Source: Nicotiana tabacum (Eukaryota; Streptophyta; Magnoliopsida; Solanales; Solanaceae). Taken from it: DNA of 64,000 bases. Position numbers and translations under genes: made by a program. Position 1 is the first letter of the stretch. The number at the start of each line of letters is the position of its first letter. Below the pieces are notes generated by a model that did no database searches, was not told where the DNA came from, and saw nothing but the letters and a program-made list of their open reading frames with translations. The stretch spans positions 49,838,806 through 49,902,805 of the forward strand of contig NC_134095.1 of assembly GCF_000715075.1 (NCBI RefSeq), written 5' to 3'. Shown piece after piece: positions 1-10,639 of the stretch.

Positions 1-715
1 AATTAATTAAAGTGAACCGGAGGAAACATTATGCTATGGGTGTTTAATGAGCCGGGGTCGGACATGGCTAAGTTCGGGGGGGGGGGGTGTAAGGGGTTGA
101 GCTGGCTAGCTTCAAAATTTTGATTAACTGGACCGGTCTAAACCTGTAAAGTTAATTCACTGTTGAACCGGTTAACCGGACCGGTCCAACGGCTATTTCA
201 GTTTTTTTTTTAAAATTAACTTGACCGTTGGCAACGATCAGCTTCCAATTTGACCGTTGCCCAACGGATATTTTGCAAGAATAGCCCTTTTTGGGCATTT
301 ATTTTTTAAAAAAAATAACACTTTTTGTAATTAGTAATTTAGCACTTTGAGAAACTATAAATACACCATCCCTCTTCTTCATTTCTTCACTCATCTCTCA
401 TTTTTCAAACTCAAAATCTCAATTGTCATTCTCTCATTCTTCACCTAAATTGCAATCAATTATTTGGCTCTCATTTTTTTAGAATTTAATTTATGTTATT
501 ATTTGAAGTTTGATGTTTGAACTTTAAAAAATTGACGTTTCTTCGTGATAATATTGGAGTTGTGAAATTCAATTTTAAATATTCAAGACTTCAAAAATCA
601 TCAAGTGTTCAATTTATCAAGGAATTCGGTGCATTCCCTCCGACTCTTTCTCTTATTTACTATTTTATTTACATATTTAATTTTTGTTAGTAGTTAAATT
701 TTCACGATATGTTTA
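1..715. other. hAT left subterminal region and leader
   Basis: No gene seen. Positions 60-260 carry repeated ACCGG/CCGGT and CCAACGG motifs and a G homopolymer at 77-88. A TATA-like stretch (ACTATAAATACACC, 353-366) followed by CT-rich sequence (370-470) looks like the transposase promoter and leader. Confidence 0.45.
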
Positions 716-2918
716 ATGCTGCAAAAAGAGTTTGTAATAAGGTTGTTAATCGGGGTAATCGGGGAAAATCGAAAAAGAGGTACTACTTCAACTTCTAGTT
801 TAAATGACTTTACACATGTTTCTGAAACATCACTTAATAATAATATAGATTATGAACAATTACAGGAAGATTTCGGTATAGAAGATAATGAATTAGAAAT
901 TAAAGATGAGACATCACTTATATCTAGTAGTGTTGGAGTTGGTAGCAGGGTGGTGGTCTTGGCGCTAGTAGTAGACCACATGTGGCCCCGCCTAGTGATT
1001 AGAGAAGGAGAAGTAAAGTTTGAAAATATTTTGAGGAAATAGAGAATTCTGATAGAGTTAGATACAAAATTTGTAAAGATGATTTTAAACATAAGGCTAG
1101 AGGAAGTTTAAGGGGGAATGAGACACTTAGTAAACATCTAAGAATTACTCATCCTATAGAATGAGCTCTGATTTAGATAAAAATTAAGGAACTCTAAACC
1201 TTAGTACTGGAGGACTTATGAAATATGATAAAATGAAAGATCGTGAGGAGTTAGCAAATATTATTGCTTTGGGTTGTCTACTTTTTTCTTTTGCTTCTTC
1301 ATCATATCTTATTATGTATATTCAAAAGATTTATAATCTTTTATTTAAAGATATCCCTAGAAGTACTTGTAAGTCTGATATCTTTAGACTTCATGGATAA
1401 TATCAGACATACATACGTTATTTGTTTGACCACCTTCCTTGTGGAGTTTCTCTAACTTCTGATATTGACCATGTTGTTAATGGAAATAATTATTTGACAA
1501 TTACATGTTATTGGATAGATAATAATTATTGTATGCAAAAATATATTATCGCTTTTAAATATGACGAAGATCAAAGTCATACTGCTATTTTTATAAGTAC
1601 TACTACTTGTGAATTGTTGAATTTTATAATCTCGATAAAAAAATATTATGTATGTCTTTTGATAGTGTTTCTAACAATAATTCCCCTATTTCAATATTAA
1701 GACTGCATTTGAAACCACTGCTTAACGAAATTTTTCGTGTAGGGGTGCATGTCATGTTTATAATTTAATTATTAAAAGTGGACTTGATTTATTTTCAACT
1801 GAGATTACTCATGTTAGAAGAGCGGATGTTATTATTCAAGGAAATAATATACAATCTAAAATTAAGGAATTTAAGACTAAGTGTACCAAGCATAACCTTA
1901 ACCCCAGGTTCATGTCAGATGAAATTATTACTAGATGGAATTATACATACTTATTTTTTAAAAATGTTGCTACAAATATAGATTGCCGATAACTGAAGTT
2001 GCTAATGCGCATGGTACTGATCCAAACCGTATGTTAACAACTAATACTTGGGAGGTCATTAATGATGTTGTTAAATTTTTACATAAATTTTATACAGCTA
2101 CTGTTGAGTTTTCTGGAGCATATTACCCTACTGTTACTATGGCTTTAGTACATATAACTGAAATTTCTTTTCTACTCTCTGAATTTAAGAAGAAAGAAAT
2201 ATATAAGCGTGCTGTTAAAAAAATATAAGCAAAATTCAAAAAATATTTCTTTCCAATTCCTCTGATTTACTTAATTGGTGTTGTTTTAAATCCTTCTATT
2301 AAGATGTCTAATTGTCACCAATTAATTAATGCTTTATATACTTATATGGAGATTGGACCAACTAAAATCCCAGATATATATTGTTGTATGAACAAGCTAA
2401 ATGATTATTTACAACACTTATATAATTATTATGCAAATATAATTGATTATGTTGCTATTAATATAGACAATGTTAATCTCACTATGCATTGTACCACTTC
2501 TACTGCATCTACTACTATGGATGAAGATGAAGGCCTTGATGGTTATAATATTTGGTCTACATTTACTTCCACTCAAACCAGTAGCAGGAACATTGATGAA
2601 CTTCAATTCTAGTTGCAAAAGCAAATAGAGCCTCGCACAAAGGAATTTTCACTGTTGGGATGGTGGCATGAGAATGAAAAGCAATTTCCTGTACTTTCCT
2701 CTATGGCTCGGGACGTGTTGAATGTGCCAATTTCAACTGTTGCATCAGAGAGTGCATTTAGTCAAGCAAGACAACAACTAGGAGGCATCCGTCACTCATT
2801 GAGAAACAATGCTTTGAAAGTTTTAGTATGTTTCAGAGATGGATTAGATCGGAACGAAGAAATCAGGGATATAAAGATGTTGATAAACCAGAAGACGAGG
2901 AACTTGGAGATATATTAA
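716..2918 (+). pseudogene. hAT transposase pseudogene (BED finger, core, dimerisation domain)
   Basis: Broken transposase, order as in plant hAT proteins. An N-terminal stretch (716-1042) is Ser/Thr and acid rich. A shifted frame at about 990-1165 gives a BED-type zinc finger remnant (KICKDDF, then HLRITH) whose first cysteine position reads Tyr. RNase-H-like core pieces follow at 1422-1720 (SLTSDID, YLTITCYWID, AFKYDEDQSHT), 1983-2228 (TNTWEVINDVVKFLHKFY) and 2304-2612. The best preserved part is the C-terminal dimerisation domain at 2613-2918 (LGWWHENEKQFPVLSSMARD, then VASESAFSQ). Several frame changes and stops separate the pieces, so no functional enzyme can be made. Some of the breaks could be introns, but the many stops argue for decay. 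Confidence 0.8.
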
Positions 2919-3456
2919 CCATGGTAACCCATTTGAATTTAACATTCCAGAAGATGGCCAAGAAGTTCATATTTATTATGTAGAACTTACTAAGGCAATG
3001 TAAAACCTTTGAAGTTCTGAATTTATATTTAATAATTAAACTTTGAATTTACTCTTTTTTCGTTAATTTAGTTGTTGTTAAATGTAAACTTTAATTTGCA
3101 AGTTTGAAATAAAAAAAGAACTTACAAATTATAAGTGCAATTTTTTCCATCTTCATTATGTTATATTATCTTAAATTCTTAATGAAATATTCAAATATAA
3201 GGATTTTAAAGCCTTTGCATCCTTTATTCAATCACTCTTTTTATAAGGTTGTTTTTTATTTTATATTTTTACTTTATATTAATATAAATTACGATAGTTA
3301 TACAAAATGCAAAAAAAAAAAAAAAATTAAATAAACCCGGCATGCCCCCTTAGGCCCGAAACCATTATGGTTCAATATTTCACCGGATGGGCCACGGTCC
3401 GTTAAACCCGGTTTGGAAAAATAGGTAACCGGCCTGAATTGGTGATCGTCCGGTCA

Positions 3457-3465
3457 CTTTTTACT
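3457..3465. repeat. Left 9-bp target site duplication of the MITE
   Basis: CTTTTTACT here is repeated exactly at 3889-3897. The two copies bracket the MITE. A 9-bp duplication is typical of Mutator-like elements. Confidence 0.85.
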
Positions 3466-3888
3466 GTTAAAATAGCACGGTCTAGCCAGTTTTTGGACTG
3501 ATCATTCAAAAATAGTCAGTGTTTGCCAAGTCATTGGAAAATAGCCACTATTTTGCTGCAACAGAAACCGGTCCAGCATAATATACTGGAGTTCGGTGCA
3601 CCTGTGTATGAACTTCCAGCATAATATGCTTGACCGGTATACTTTGCTGGCTCCAGTATAATATACTGGAGACTGGAGCACCGGTGTTCCAAACTCCAGT
3701 ATATTATGCTGGACCGGTATATTATACTGGAACTCCAGTATAATATGCTGGAGTTTTTTTATTATTTTGAACAGTATTTTCGTTCAAATTTATCTTTACA
3801 TGAAAAGTGACTAAAACTCGATTACTTTTGAAACTGTGGCTATTTTTGAATGACCATTTGTAAATTTGGCTATTTTTGAATTTCTCCT
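3466..3888. mobile_element. Mutator-like MITE inside the hAT element
   Basis: A 423-bp non-coding element bracketed by a perfect 9-bp direct repeat (3457-3465 and 3889-3897). Its ends are imperfect inverted repeats: the left has ATTCAAAAATAG near 3504, and the right has two copies of CTATTTTTGAAT on the same strand, the reverse complement. The interior is a set of palindromes. Removing the element restores a continuous hAT right end. No coding capacity is present; mobilisation would need a transposase in trans. Confidence 0.82.
3572..3755. repeat. Cluster of CCAGTATAATATACTGG-type palindromes
   Basis: Variants of CCAGYATAATATRCTGG occur about seven times in 180 bp, several of them self-complementary and separated by ACCGGT. 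The single strand could fold into several alternative hairpins. Confidence 0.8.
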
Positions 3889-3897
3889 CTTTTTACT
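3889..3897. repeat. Right 9-bp target site duplication of the MITE
   Basis: Exact second copy of CTTTTTACT, immediately right of the MITE. Confidence 0.85.
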
Positions 3898-4009
3898 TCA
3901 CCCGGACCGGCCCGACCCACCCCTCTATCACCTTTATGTAATGATGTTACTTGCAACAAAAATTAGAAGAGAGAAAGTGAGAGAACCGTAAAACAAGGCA
4001 TAAAAATTA

Positions 4010-4260
4010 CTCCCTCAGTTCCAATTTATGTGAACCTGTTTGACTGGGCACGGAGTTTAAGTAAAAAATGAAGACTTTTGGAATTTGTGGTCCTAAACAA
4101 GTTCAAATGGGGTCCAGAGTATTTGTGTGGTTATAAAAGCTTCTCATTAAGGGTAAAGTTGTAACTTTAAGCTAAATTGTTACCAAAATTAGAAAGGGTT
4201 CATTTTTTTTTGGAACGGACCAAAAAGGAAATAGGTTCACATAAATTGGAACAGGGGGAG
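4010..4260. mobile_element. Stowaway-type MITE (Tc1/mariner)
   Basis: 251 bp starting CTCCCTCAGTTCCAATTTAT and ending with the inverted match ATAAATTGGAACAGGGGGAG, flanked by TA on both sides (4008-4009 and 4261-4262). The CTCCCTC terminus and the TA duplication are diagnostic of Stowaway MITEs. Non-coding. Confidence 0.93.
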
Positions 4261-4262
4261 TA

Positions 4263-4754
4263 ATTATTTCTATTTCTATTGTATAGAAAGGAGAAGTTGG
4301 TCGACCAAGGGCAAAATTGCCATTTTACGTTGCTATTTTATTTTATTTTTCCTATTTCTATTTCTATTGGTTGATCGGGGGCAAATCTCTTATTTATTTC
4401 CCCAAAGTAATAAATAGTAATCTGTTCAGTATACACCCACACAATTCTAGAAGAATCTCTTATGAGAACAAGAAACCCTCGGTTGTTTCATTTGATTTCT
4501 CTTCATGGTCTTTCAATTTCAGTAAGCTTTTCTCTCAATTTTTGCTTTAATTTTCTTCCAATTCTTTTCAAAGATTACTCTATTAAAATGGTAATTTTTT
4601 CCTTCTCTCATTTTTCTCTTTCCAAAAATCAGATGCAAAGTTGCCCTTCTCTTGTTCCAACAATCTTCATCAATTTCATACTTATTTCACTTCTATTCAT
4701 CTTCTCAGCGGGCTATCGCCATGTAAGGTATGCTTTTCTTTAATGTTTTCCCAA
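4263..4754 (+). other. Gene-like leader sequence left of the copia insertion
   Basis: No recognisable protein. The stretch is CT-rich with a short open frame (4462-4743, MRTRNPRLFHLISLHGLSIS at its start) and GT/AG-like junctions (AAG|GTATGC near 4728). It looks like a plant 5' leader or first exon. The copia element interrupts it at 4755-4759 and the same host sequence resumes at 11660. Equally likely to be chance open frame in CT-rich DNA. Confidence 0.3.
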
Positions 4755-4759
4755 ATCTT
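4755..4759. repeat. 5-bp target site duplication, left (copia)
   Basis: ATCTT immediately before the 5' LTR, repeated at 11660-11664 after the 3' LTR. Proves one insertion event for the whole element. Confidence 0.92.
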
Positions 4760-5130
4760 TGTTGAGTTTTGGATTGTTGAGTTTTGGTTTAAGATGAAAT
4801 AGTCTTAAAATGAGAGTGAATCGGAAATGAGATTTGGATTTGGATTTGGATTTGGATTTGATCAAATGATCGATCGATTGATTAATTATTTGGACCAAAT
4901 TTGTTTGTTAATAGTGAATATTAACGTGATATAATCCGTGTTTGTAACGGATGTTTTCCAATCTGTGTATTGTGTTGCACCAAGAAAGCAACAAGATGCC
5001 TAGTGCACCTCCCACCATGGCCAAGTGCGACTCTCACCAAGCAAGTGGTCATTCCACCATGTAAGTGCTTCCTCCATGATATCCTAATGCTTGTTCCACC
5101 ACGGAGGGGGCGGATTTCTCTCACATGACT

Positions 5131-5141
5131 GATATAAATAG
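5131..5141 (+). promoter_or_regulatory. TATA box of the copia 5' LTR
   Basis: GATATAAATAG, conserved in the 3' LTR at 11032-11042. It lies upstream of the repeated GTATACAC leader, the expected place for the U3/R boundary. Confidence 0.6.
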
Positions 5142-5195
5142 AGCAGAAGTTGTAGAGAAAGAAGAACACACCGGAAAAAAACACTCGAAACACTC

Positions 5196-5281
5196 AGTAT
5201 ACAATTGATATACACTCTGTATATAATTGATATACACTCTGTATACACTCAAACTACACTCTGTATACACTGTGTATACAC
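5196..5281 (+). repeat. GTATACAC repeat cluster in the 5' LTR
   Basis: Tandem-like repeats of ACTCTGTATACACTC and AATTGATATACACTC. The core TGTATACA is a perfect palindrome. The equivalent block in the 3' LTR (about 11095-11185) has a different number and order of units, showing turnover. Confidence 0.8.
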
Positions 5282-5759
5282 TGGAAAAACGAATTGCAAT
5301 CTGATATCCTCTTCAGTAAGAATTCAACATCGGCTATACATTGCATTCCTTCCTCTCAGAATTTCCATTCGACTTCTGAGTTCTCTTCCCTTGTTCTGCA
5401 TTGTTTTAAAACTACAAACAAAGCAATTGTAAGTGTGATTTGCTGTCGAACTTTGCGTTCGCTGAAATACTGAGGTTTGAAGTACCGCTACACCAATGTG
5501 TAATTCGTTCTATCCTGGGAGGAAATAATCCATAACCTTGGGTACTAGGAGGGGATTAAATTCCTTAAGGAAACACTGTGAATTCAGTGGGCTCGAATTA
5601 ATTTTTGTTTCAGTTATATCATTTATATTTACGTATGTTACTGTTGTAGGTAGCTGATAAAGAGGATACTATATATCTAAGAGTGGAAAAGTTAAAACTT
5701 GATCTTCCATCATTCCATATTTATACCAGATAAGAAGTACTATACAGGAAACAACAACA

Positions 5760-5968
5760 ACAACAAGCTTAAGGAATTTAATAATTTTAATTTCTGTATT
5801 TGTGTTACTTTTATTATTCTGGAAACTTAAAACCTTTGTGGTTTTGTGTACTCCCATTTGGAGAGTAAAGCCTTCGTGGCGTTTTGTTGGAGATTAAAAT
5901 CTACGTGATTTTTCACTGCAGTTTTAAACGTTTATTAAACGTTTGTTTGTGTCATTTTTACAGTAAAA
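5760..5968 (+). other. Copia leader between 5' LTR and gag
   Basis: AT-rich leader before the gag ATG. The expected primer binding site (TGG..., often TGGTATCAGAGC in plant copia elements) is not found; the LTR is followed by ACAACAAGCTTAAGG. Either the site has been lost or priming used an internal tRNA segment. Confidence 0.5.
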
Positions 5969-7291
5969 ATGGCGAATGACGGAAATCAAGTTGTTCCGAT
6001 GATGACTGCCAACGCATCGACAAGTCGAACTCCGGCGTTGGCACCGACAGAGAAACCCGGAAAATTTTCCGAGATGGATTTCAAGCGCTGGCAGCAAAAG
6101 ATGTTCTTCTACTTGACTACGTTATGTCTACAGAAGTTCATCAAGGAAGATGTTCCTGATCTTCCAGATGAAACTCCAGAGAATGATAGCTTTCTCGTGA
6201 TTGAGGCGTGGAAGCATTCTGACTTCTTGTGCAGGAATTATATTCTTAGCGGATTGGAGGATAATCTGTATAATGTATACAGTGGCGTGGAGACGTCAAA
6301 AGAATTGTGGAATGCGCTTGAAAAGAAATACAAAACTGAAGATGCCGGGATGAAGAAATTCGTCGCTGCAAAATTTTTGGACTACAAAATGGTAGATAGC
6401 AAGTATGTTATTACCCAACTCTAGGAGTTACAAGTGATTATTCATGATCTACTTGCTGAAGGTATATTTCAAATGAATGCTAATGTTGAAAGTAAAATTT
6501 TTAGTAATTTTACTAACGGGATTTTCATTGAAGGTCTTGTCATCAATGAGGCGTTCCAAGTAGCAGCAATAATTGAGAAGTTGCCTCCATTGTGGAAGGA
6601 CTTTAAAAATTATTTGAAACATAAACGAAAGGAGATGTCCCTTGAAGATCTCATTGTCCGATTGAGAATCGAAGAGGACAATAAAGCTGTTGAAAGGAGA
6701 GGCCGTGGAAATTCAATAATAATGAGAGCAAATATTGTTGAAGATAACAAAAAGAGAAAGAAGGCTTCTGGTCCGAAATACAACCCAAGCAAGAAGCGGT
6801 TCAGTGGAAACTGCTACAACTGTGGGAAAACCGGACACAAATCTACGGAGTGTCGTGCTCGGAAGAAAGACAAGCAAATGGGTCAAGCAAACATGGTAGA
6901 AAAGCATGATGATGTTGATGACTTGTGCGCCATGCTTTCTGAATGCAACCTGGTAGGAAACCCAAAGGAGTGGTGGATTGATTCTGGAGCCACTCACCAT
7001 GTTTGTGCCGTGAGGGAAGTATTTTCTATATATGCTTCTGCTGGACCCGAAGAGAAGCTCTCTATGGGAAATGCTGCTACAACAAACATTGAAGGATACG
7101 GTAAGATATTTCTCAAGATGACTTCTGGCAAGGTCATGACTTTGAACAACGTCCTTCATGTTCCCGAGATTAGGAAGAACTTAGTCTTTACTGGACTTCT
7201 TGTAAAGCATGGTTTCAAGTGCGTTTTTGTATCTGACAAGGTAGTGATTAGTAAGAATGAAATGTTTGTAGGAAAAAGGTTACCTTACTAA
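5969..7291 (+). pseudogene. Copia gag-protease part of the polyprotein, broken
   Basis: The ATG at 5969 opens a copia Gag (MANDGNQVVPMMTANAS start; FSEMDFKRWQQKMFFYL as in the UBN2-type Gag domain). A TAG at 6422-6424 interrupts it, where relatives have Gln. The frame continues through a CCHC zinc knuckle (CYNCGKTGHKSTEC, near 6811) that binds genomic RNA. The aspartic protease follows with active-site DSGATHHV (near 6979). The frame ends at 7289-7291 by a frameshift. Role when intact: particle shell and processing of the polyprotein. Confidence 0.92.
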
Positions 7292-8444
7292 GGGCCTTTT
7301 CAAGCTGAATGTAATAGTTGTTGAAACTAATAATAAAATTTCAGCTTCTTCTTACTTACTTGAGTCAAATGATTTATGGCATGTACGTTTGGGTCATGTC
7401 AATTATAAAACCTTGCGAAAAATGATTAACCTGGAAGTATTGCCTAAGTTTGAATGCGAAAAATTAAAATGTCAAATATGTGTGGAATCTAAGTATGTTA
7501 AACATCCTTATAAGTCGGTTGAAAGGAATTCAAATCCTTCAGGCTTAATTCACACAGATATTTGTGACATGAAGTCAATACCATCTTGCGGTGGAAAGAA
7601 GTATTTCATAACTTTTATTGACGATTCGATATTGCTATGTTTACTTACTTAATAGTAAAGATGAAGCAATAGACGCATTCAAGCAATACAAAAATGAAGT
7701 TGAAATACAACTTAACAAGAAAATCAAAATGATAAGAAGTGATAGGGGTGGTGAATATGAATCTCCTTTTGAACAAATATGTTTAGAATATGGAATTATT
7801 CATCAAACAACAGCCCCTTACACGCCCCAATCCAATGGAATTGCGGAAAGAAAGAATCGTTCATTAAAGGAGATGATGAACGCATTGTTGATAAGTTCTG
7901 GTTTGCCACAAAACTTGTGGGGGAAGCCGTTCTTACGGCCAGCCGAATACTAAATCGAGTACCCCATAGCAAAACACAATCCATTCCATATGAAAAATGG
8001 AAAGGAAGGAAGCCCAACTTGAATTATTTTAAAGTGTGGGGGTGTTTGGCAAAAGTGCAAGCTCATAAACCCAAAAGGGTAAAAATAGGACCGAAAATAG
8101 TTGATTGTGTTTTCATAGGATATGCGACTAATAGTAAAGCATATCGATTTCTGGTTCATAAATCAGAAAATCCCGACATTCATAATAATACGGTTATAGA
8201 ATCAGATAATGCTGAGTTCTTTGAAAATATATATCCGTATAAAAAGGAATGCGAGTCGATTGGTGAAGGATCTAAACGACCTCGGGAAGAAACAAAAGAA
8301 AGTACATTTAATCAGGGGGATCCAAGACGTAATAAACGTCAAAGAACGTCTACTTCGTTTGGACCAGATTTTGTGACTTTCTTATTGGAAAATGAGCCTC
8401 GAACATTTAAAGAAGCTATGTCTTCTTCGGAATCATTGTTCTAG
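7292..8444 (+). pseudogene. Copia integrase region, frameshifted
   Basis: The GAG-pre-integrase segment (LWHVRLGHVNYKTLRKM, ~7374) carries the H/H part of the HHCC zinc site, and CQICVESKYVKH supplies the two cysteines. The catalytic core shows its first Asp in HTDICD (~7555), its second in SDRGGEYESPF (~7738) and Glu in NGIAERKNRSLKEMM (~7836). The reading frame changes near 7630 and again near 7935, so three frames are needed to follow it. A TAG at 8442-8444 separates it from the reverse transcriptase, where relatives have Trp. Integrase inserts the cDNA into host DNA. Confidence 0.9.
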
Positions 8445-9125
8445 AAAGAGACAGTCAATAGTGAAATAGAATCCATATTGAACAACCATACATGGGAATT
8501 GGTTGATCTTCCTCCTGGAAATAAACCTTTGAGTTCTAAATAGATTTTTAAGAGAAAAATGAAAGATGATGGCACTATTGATAAATTTAAGGCAAGACTT
8601 GTTGTCAAAGGGTATAGACAACGAGAAAGTCTTGACTACTTTGATACATACTCCCCAGTTACAAGGATTACGTCCATACGGATGTTAGTAGCATTAGCTG
8701 CAGTGTATGGTCTTGAAATTCATCAAATGGATGTTAAAACGGCCTTCTTAAATGGAGAGTTGGAGGAAGAAATTTACATGGAACAACCTGAAGGGTTTGT
8801 GGTTCCAGGTAAAGAAAATAAGGTATGTAGACTTGTTAAGTCTCTTTACGGACTAAAACAAGCACCCAAACAATGTCATGCGAAATTTGACCAAACAATG
8901 TTGTCAAATGGTTTTAAGATAAATGAATGTGATAAATGTGTGTACATTAAAAATGTTCCAAATCACATAGTCATTGTTTGCCTATATGTGGATGATATGT
9001 TGATAATGAGTAATAACATTGCCAACATAAATGCTACTAAGCATATGCTAACTAGCAAGTTTGATATGAAGGACTTGGGAATTGCGGATTTAATTCTGGG
9101 GATTAAGATCCAAAAGACTCCTTAA
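8445..9125 (+). pseudogene. Copia reverse transcriptase region
   Basis: Contains FKARLVVKGYRQ, the copia RT core QMDVKTAFLNGELEEEIYM, SLYGLKQAPKQCHAKFD and the catalytic YVDDM box (about 8986-9000). A TAG at 8541-8543 and a TAA at 9123-9125 interrupt the frame at places where relatives have Trp and Gln. The domain is otherwise well preserved. RVT_2-type reverse transcriptase copies genomic RNA into cDNA in the particle. Confidence 0.93.
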
Positions 9126-9131
9126 GGTCTG

Positions 9132-9253
9132 GACCACATTGAGGTTGATGCCTTCAGTCCATCAGGCGACCCGAGGTAGTCCTGCAGGCGTCCGCAGGCC
9201 TTGGCGTCTCCTTCTATCTTTCCATTCTGTTTCTTTCATGTATTTCAGAGATA
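9132..9253. other. 122-bp foreign insertion between RT and RNase H
   Basis: The copia reading frame stops matching its family at about 9132 and resumes at 9254 with [14 protein letters not shown]. The intervening 122 bp has a GC-rich left half (GCAGGCGTCCGCAGGCC) and a pyrimidine-rich right half, unlike the surrounding AT-rich pol. No clear target duplication or terminal repeat is seen, which fits filler DNA captured during break repair. Confidence 0.75.
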
Positions 9254-10081
9254 GCATTGTCACAATCTCATTATATTAAGACAGTACTTGAAAAATTCAA
9301 GCACTTGGGCTTTAAAGTTTCAAAGACTCCAATTGACGTAAATCTTGCACTAGCAAAGAATAAAGGCCAAAGCATATCACAATTGGATTATGCTCGTGTG
9401 TTGGGATGCTTAATGTACATCATGAATTGTACACGACCAGATATAACTTGTGCTATAAGTAAACTAAGTCGATACACGAGCAATCCAGGTCAATCTCATT
9501 GGATGGCAATGAAACGAGTTTTGGGATACTTAGAACATACCCAAAACTCTGATTTGCACTACAGTAAATATCCTGCGGTGATTGAAGGATATTGTGATGC
9601 AAATTGGATCACCGGTTCAACTGATTCAAAGTCCACAAGTGGATATGTATTCACTATTGGTGGAGGAGCGGTATCTTGGAAGTCGTCCAAACAAACATGT
9701 ATTACCCGCTCTACAATGGAGGCTGAGTTCATAGCCTTAGATAAAGCCGGTGAAGAAGCTGAATGGCTCCGGAATTTCTTGGAAGACATTCCATTTTGTC
9801 CCAAACCGTTGGCACCAATATGCATACACTGTGATATCCAAGCGGCAATTGGAAGGGTTGGGAGCGTTATGTATAACGGTAAATCTCGTCATATACGACG
9901 AAGACATAAAACCGTTAGGCAACTTCTCTCTAGAGGAATTATCACGATTGACTATGTAAAGTCAAGTGATAATGTGTCAGATCCACTTACAAAAGGCCTA
10001 ACTAGAGAGGTAGTTGAGAAATCATCGAGGGGAATGGGTCTATGGCCGAGAACAAGTCATTGTGGCGGTAACTCTACCTAG
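9254..10081 (+). pseudogene. Copia RT C-terminus and RNase H
   Basis: An open frame continues the polyprotein after the foreign insertion. It shows [17 protein letters not shown], then the RNase H motifs [20 protein letters not shown] (Asp at ~9597), [20 protein letters not shown] (Glu) and the closing [12 protein letters not shown]. It ends at a TAG at 10079-10081, close to the normal end of copia polyproteins. RNase H removes the RNA strand during reverse transcription. Confidence 0.92.
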
Positions 10082-10630
10082 AAGACTGGAGATCCCAAGA
10101 TCCAGGTTCAAGGAGATCAAACAAAGTCATTAATGACGGTTCAACATTGTCAACAAAACTTTTTAGTCCATTCTCGTGATGAGACAATGTTCAGTACCAA
10201 GGATAAAACATTAAGGCTTTTTAATGATTTCTAAATTTGATACAGGGTATATCAAATAGTGGATCTACGGGATGACACGTTTAGGAATCACCTATGTAAG
10301 TGTGAAGTGTTAGCCGCTTCAAGGAGAATTTTGCAAGGCCAATTCTCTATGCACTTATGAAACCAGGCAGTGTTCATGGCTGAAACGAACACAACAATGA
10401 GAACCAAAGACGGTTAAAGGATTGATTGTGTGACTTATGGTTGTCTAGGTATACATTAAAGTTCGACGGTTCAAAGATATCAAATCTACCGATTGACCGA
10501 GTATATCTGACATAAGTTCACTACGGAAAGTTCAAAGGGAAACCTACTTATCCAGATACAATTAATTCTTGCTTGCAAATCACACAAGTTTTTCATGCAT
10601 ACTTCCGTGATATAGCCATTCCCCATTTAT
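10082..10630 (+). other. Copia 3' untranslated region
   Basis: About 550 bp between the pol stop and the polypurine tract. No ORF or recognised motif. Confidence 0.7.
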
Positions 10631-10639
10631 GTGGGGGAT
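10631..10639 (+). promoter_or_regulatory. Polypurine tract of the copia element
   Basis: GTGGGGGAT directly before the TG of the 3' LTR; primes plus-strand DNA synthesis. Confidence 0.85.

Larger units (their letters stand above)
35..3932 (+). mobile_element. hAT-superfamily DNA transposon, degenerate
   Basis: A decayed Ac/Tam3-type (hAT) transposon. The inner part carries transposase remnants ending in a clear hAT dimerisation domain. Both ends are rich in CCGG, ACCGG and GGTCC motifs, the usual subterminal pattern of plant hAT elements. The right end (about 3900-3932) reads on the minus strand as AGGGGTGGGTCGGGCCGG, a typical hAT terminal inverted repeat. The left end is damaged by a run of G near 77-88, so the boundary at about 35 is approximate and no convincing 8-bp target duplication is claimed. 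A MITE at 3466-3888 has inserted near the right end. Confidence 0.72.
4760..5759 (+). repeat. 5' LTR of the copia element
   Basis: About 1000 bp, TG...CA. Contains a TATA box (GATATAAATAG at 5131-5141), then a leader with clustered GTATACAC palindromes. Compared with the 3' LTR it lacks one ~30-bp direct duplication (GTGTTTGTAACGGATGTTTTCC appears once near 4938, twice near 10812-10860) and differs at scattered sites, so insertion is not very recent. Confidence 0.93.

Noticed and set aside
7796..8159. Minus-strand frames within copia integrase
   Set aside because: Shadows of the plus-strand pol gene, which has all catalytic motifs.
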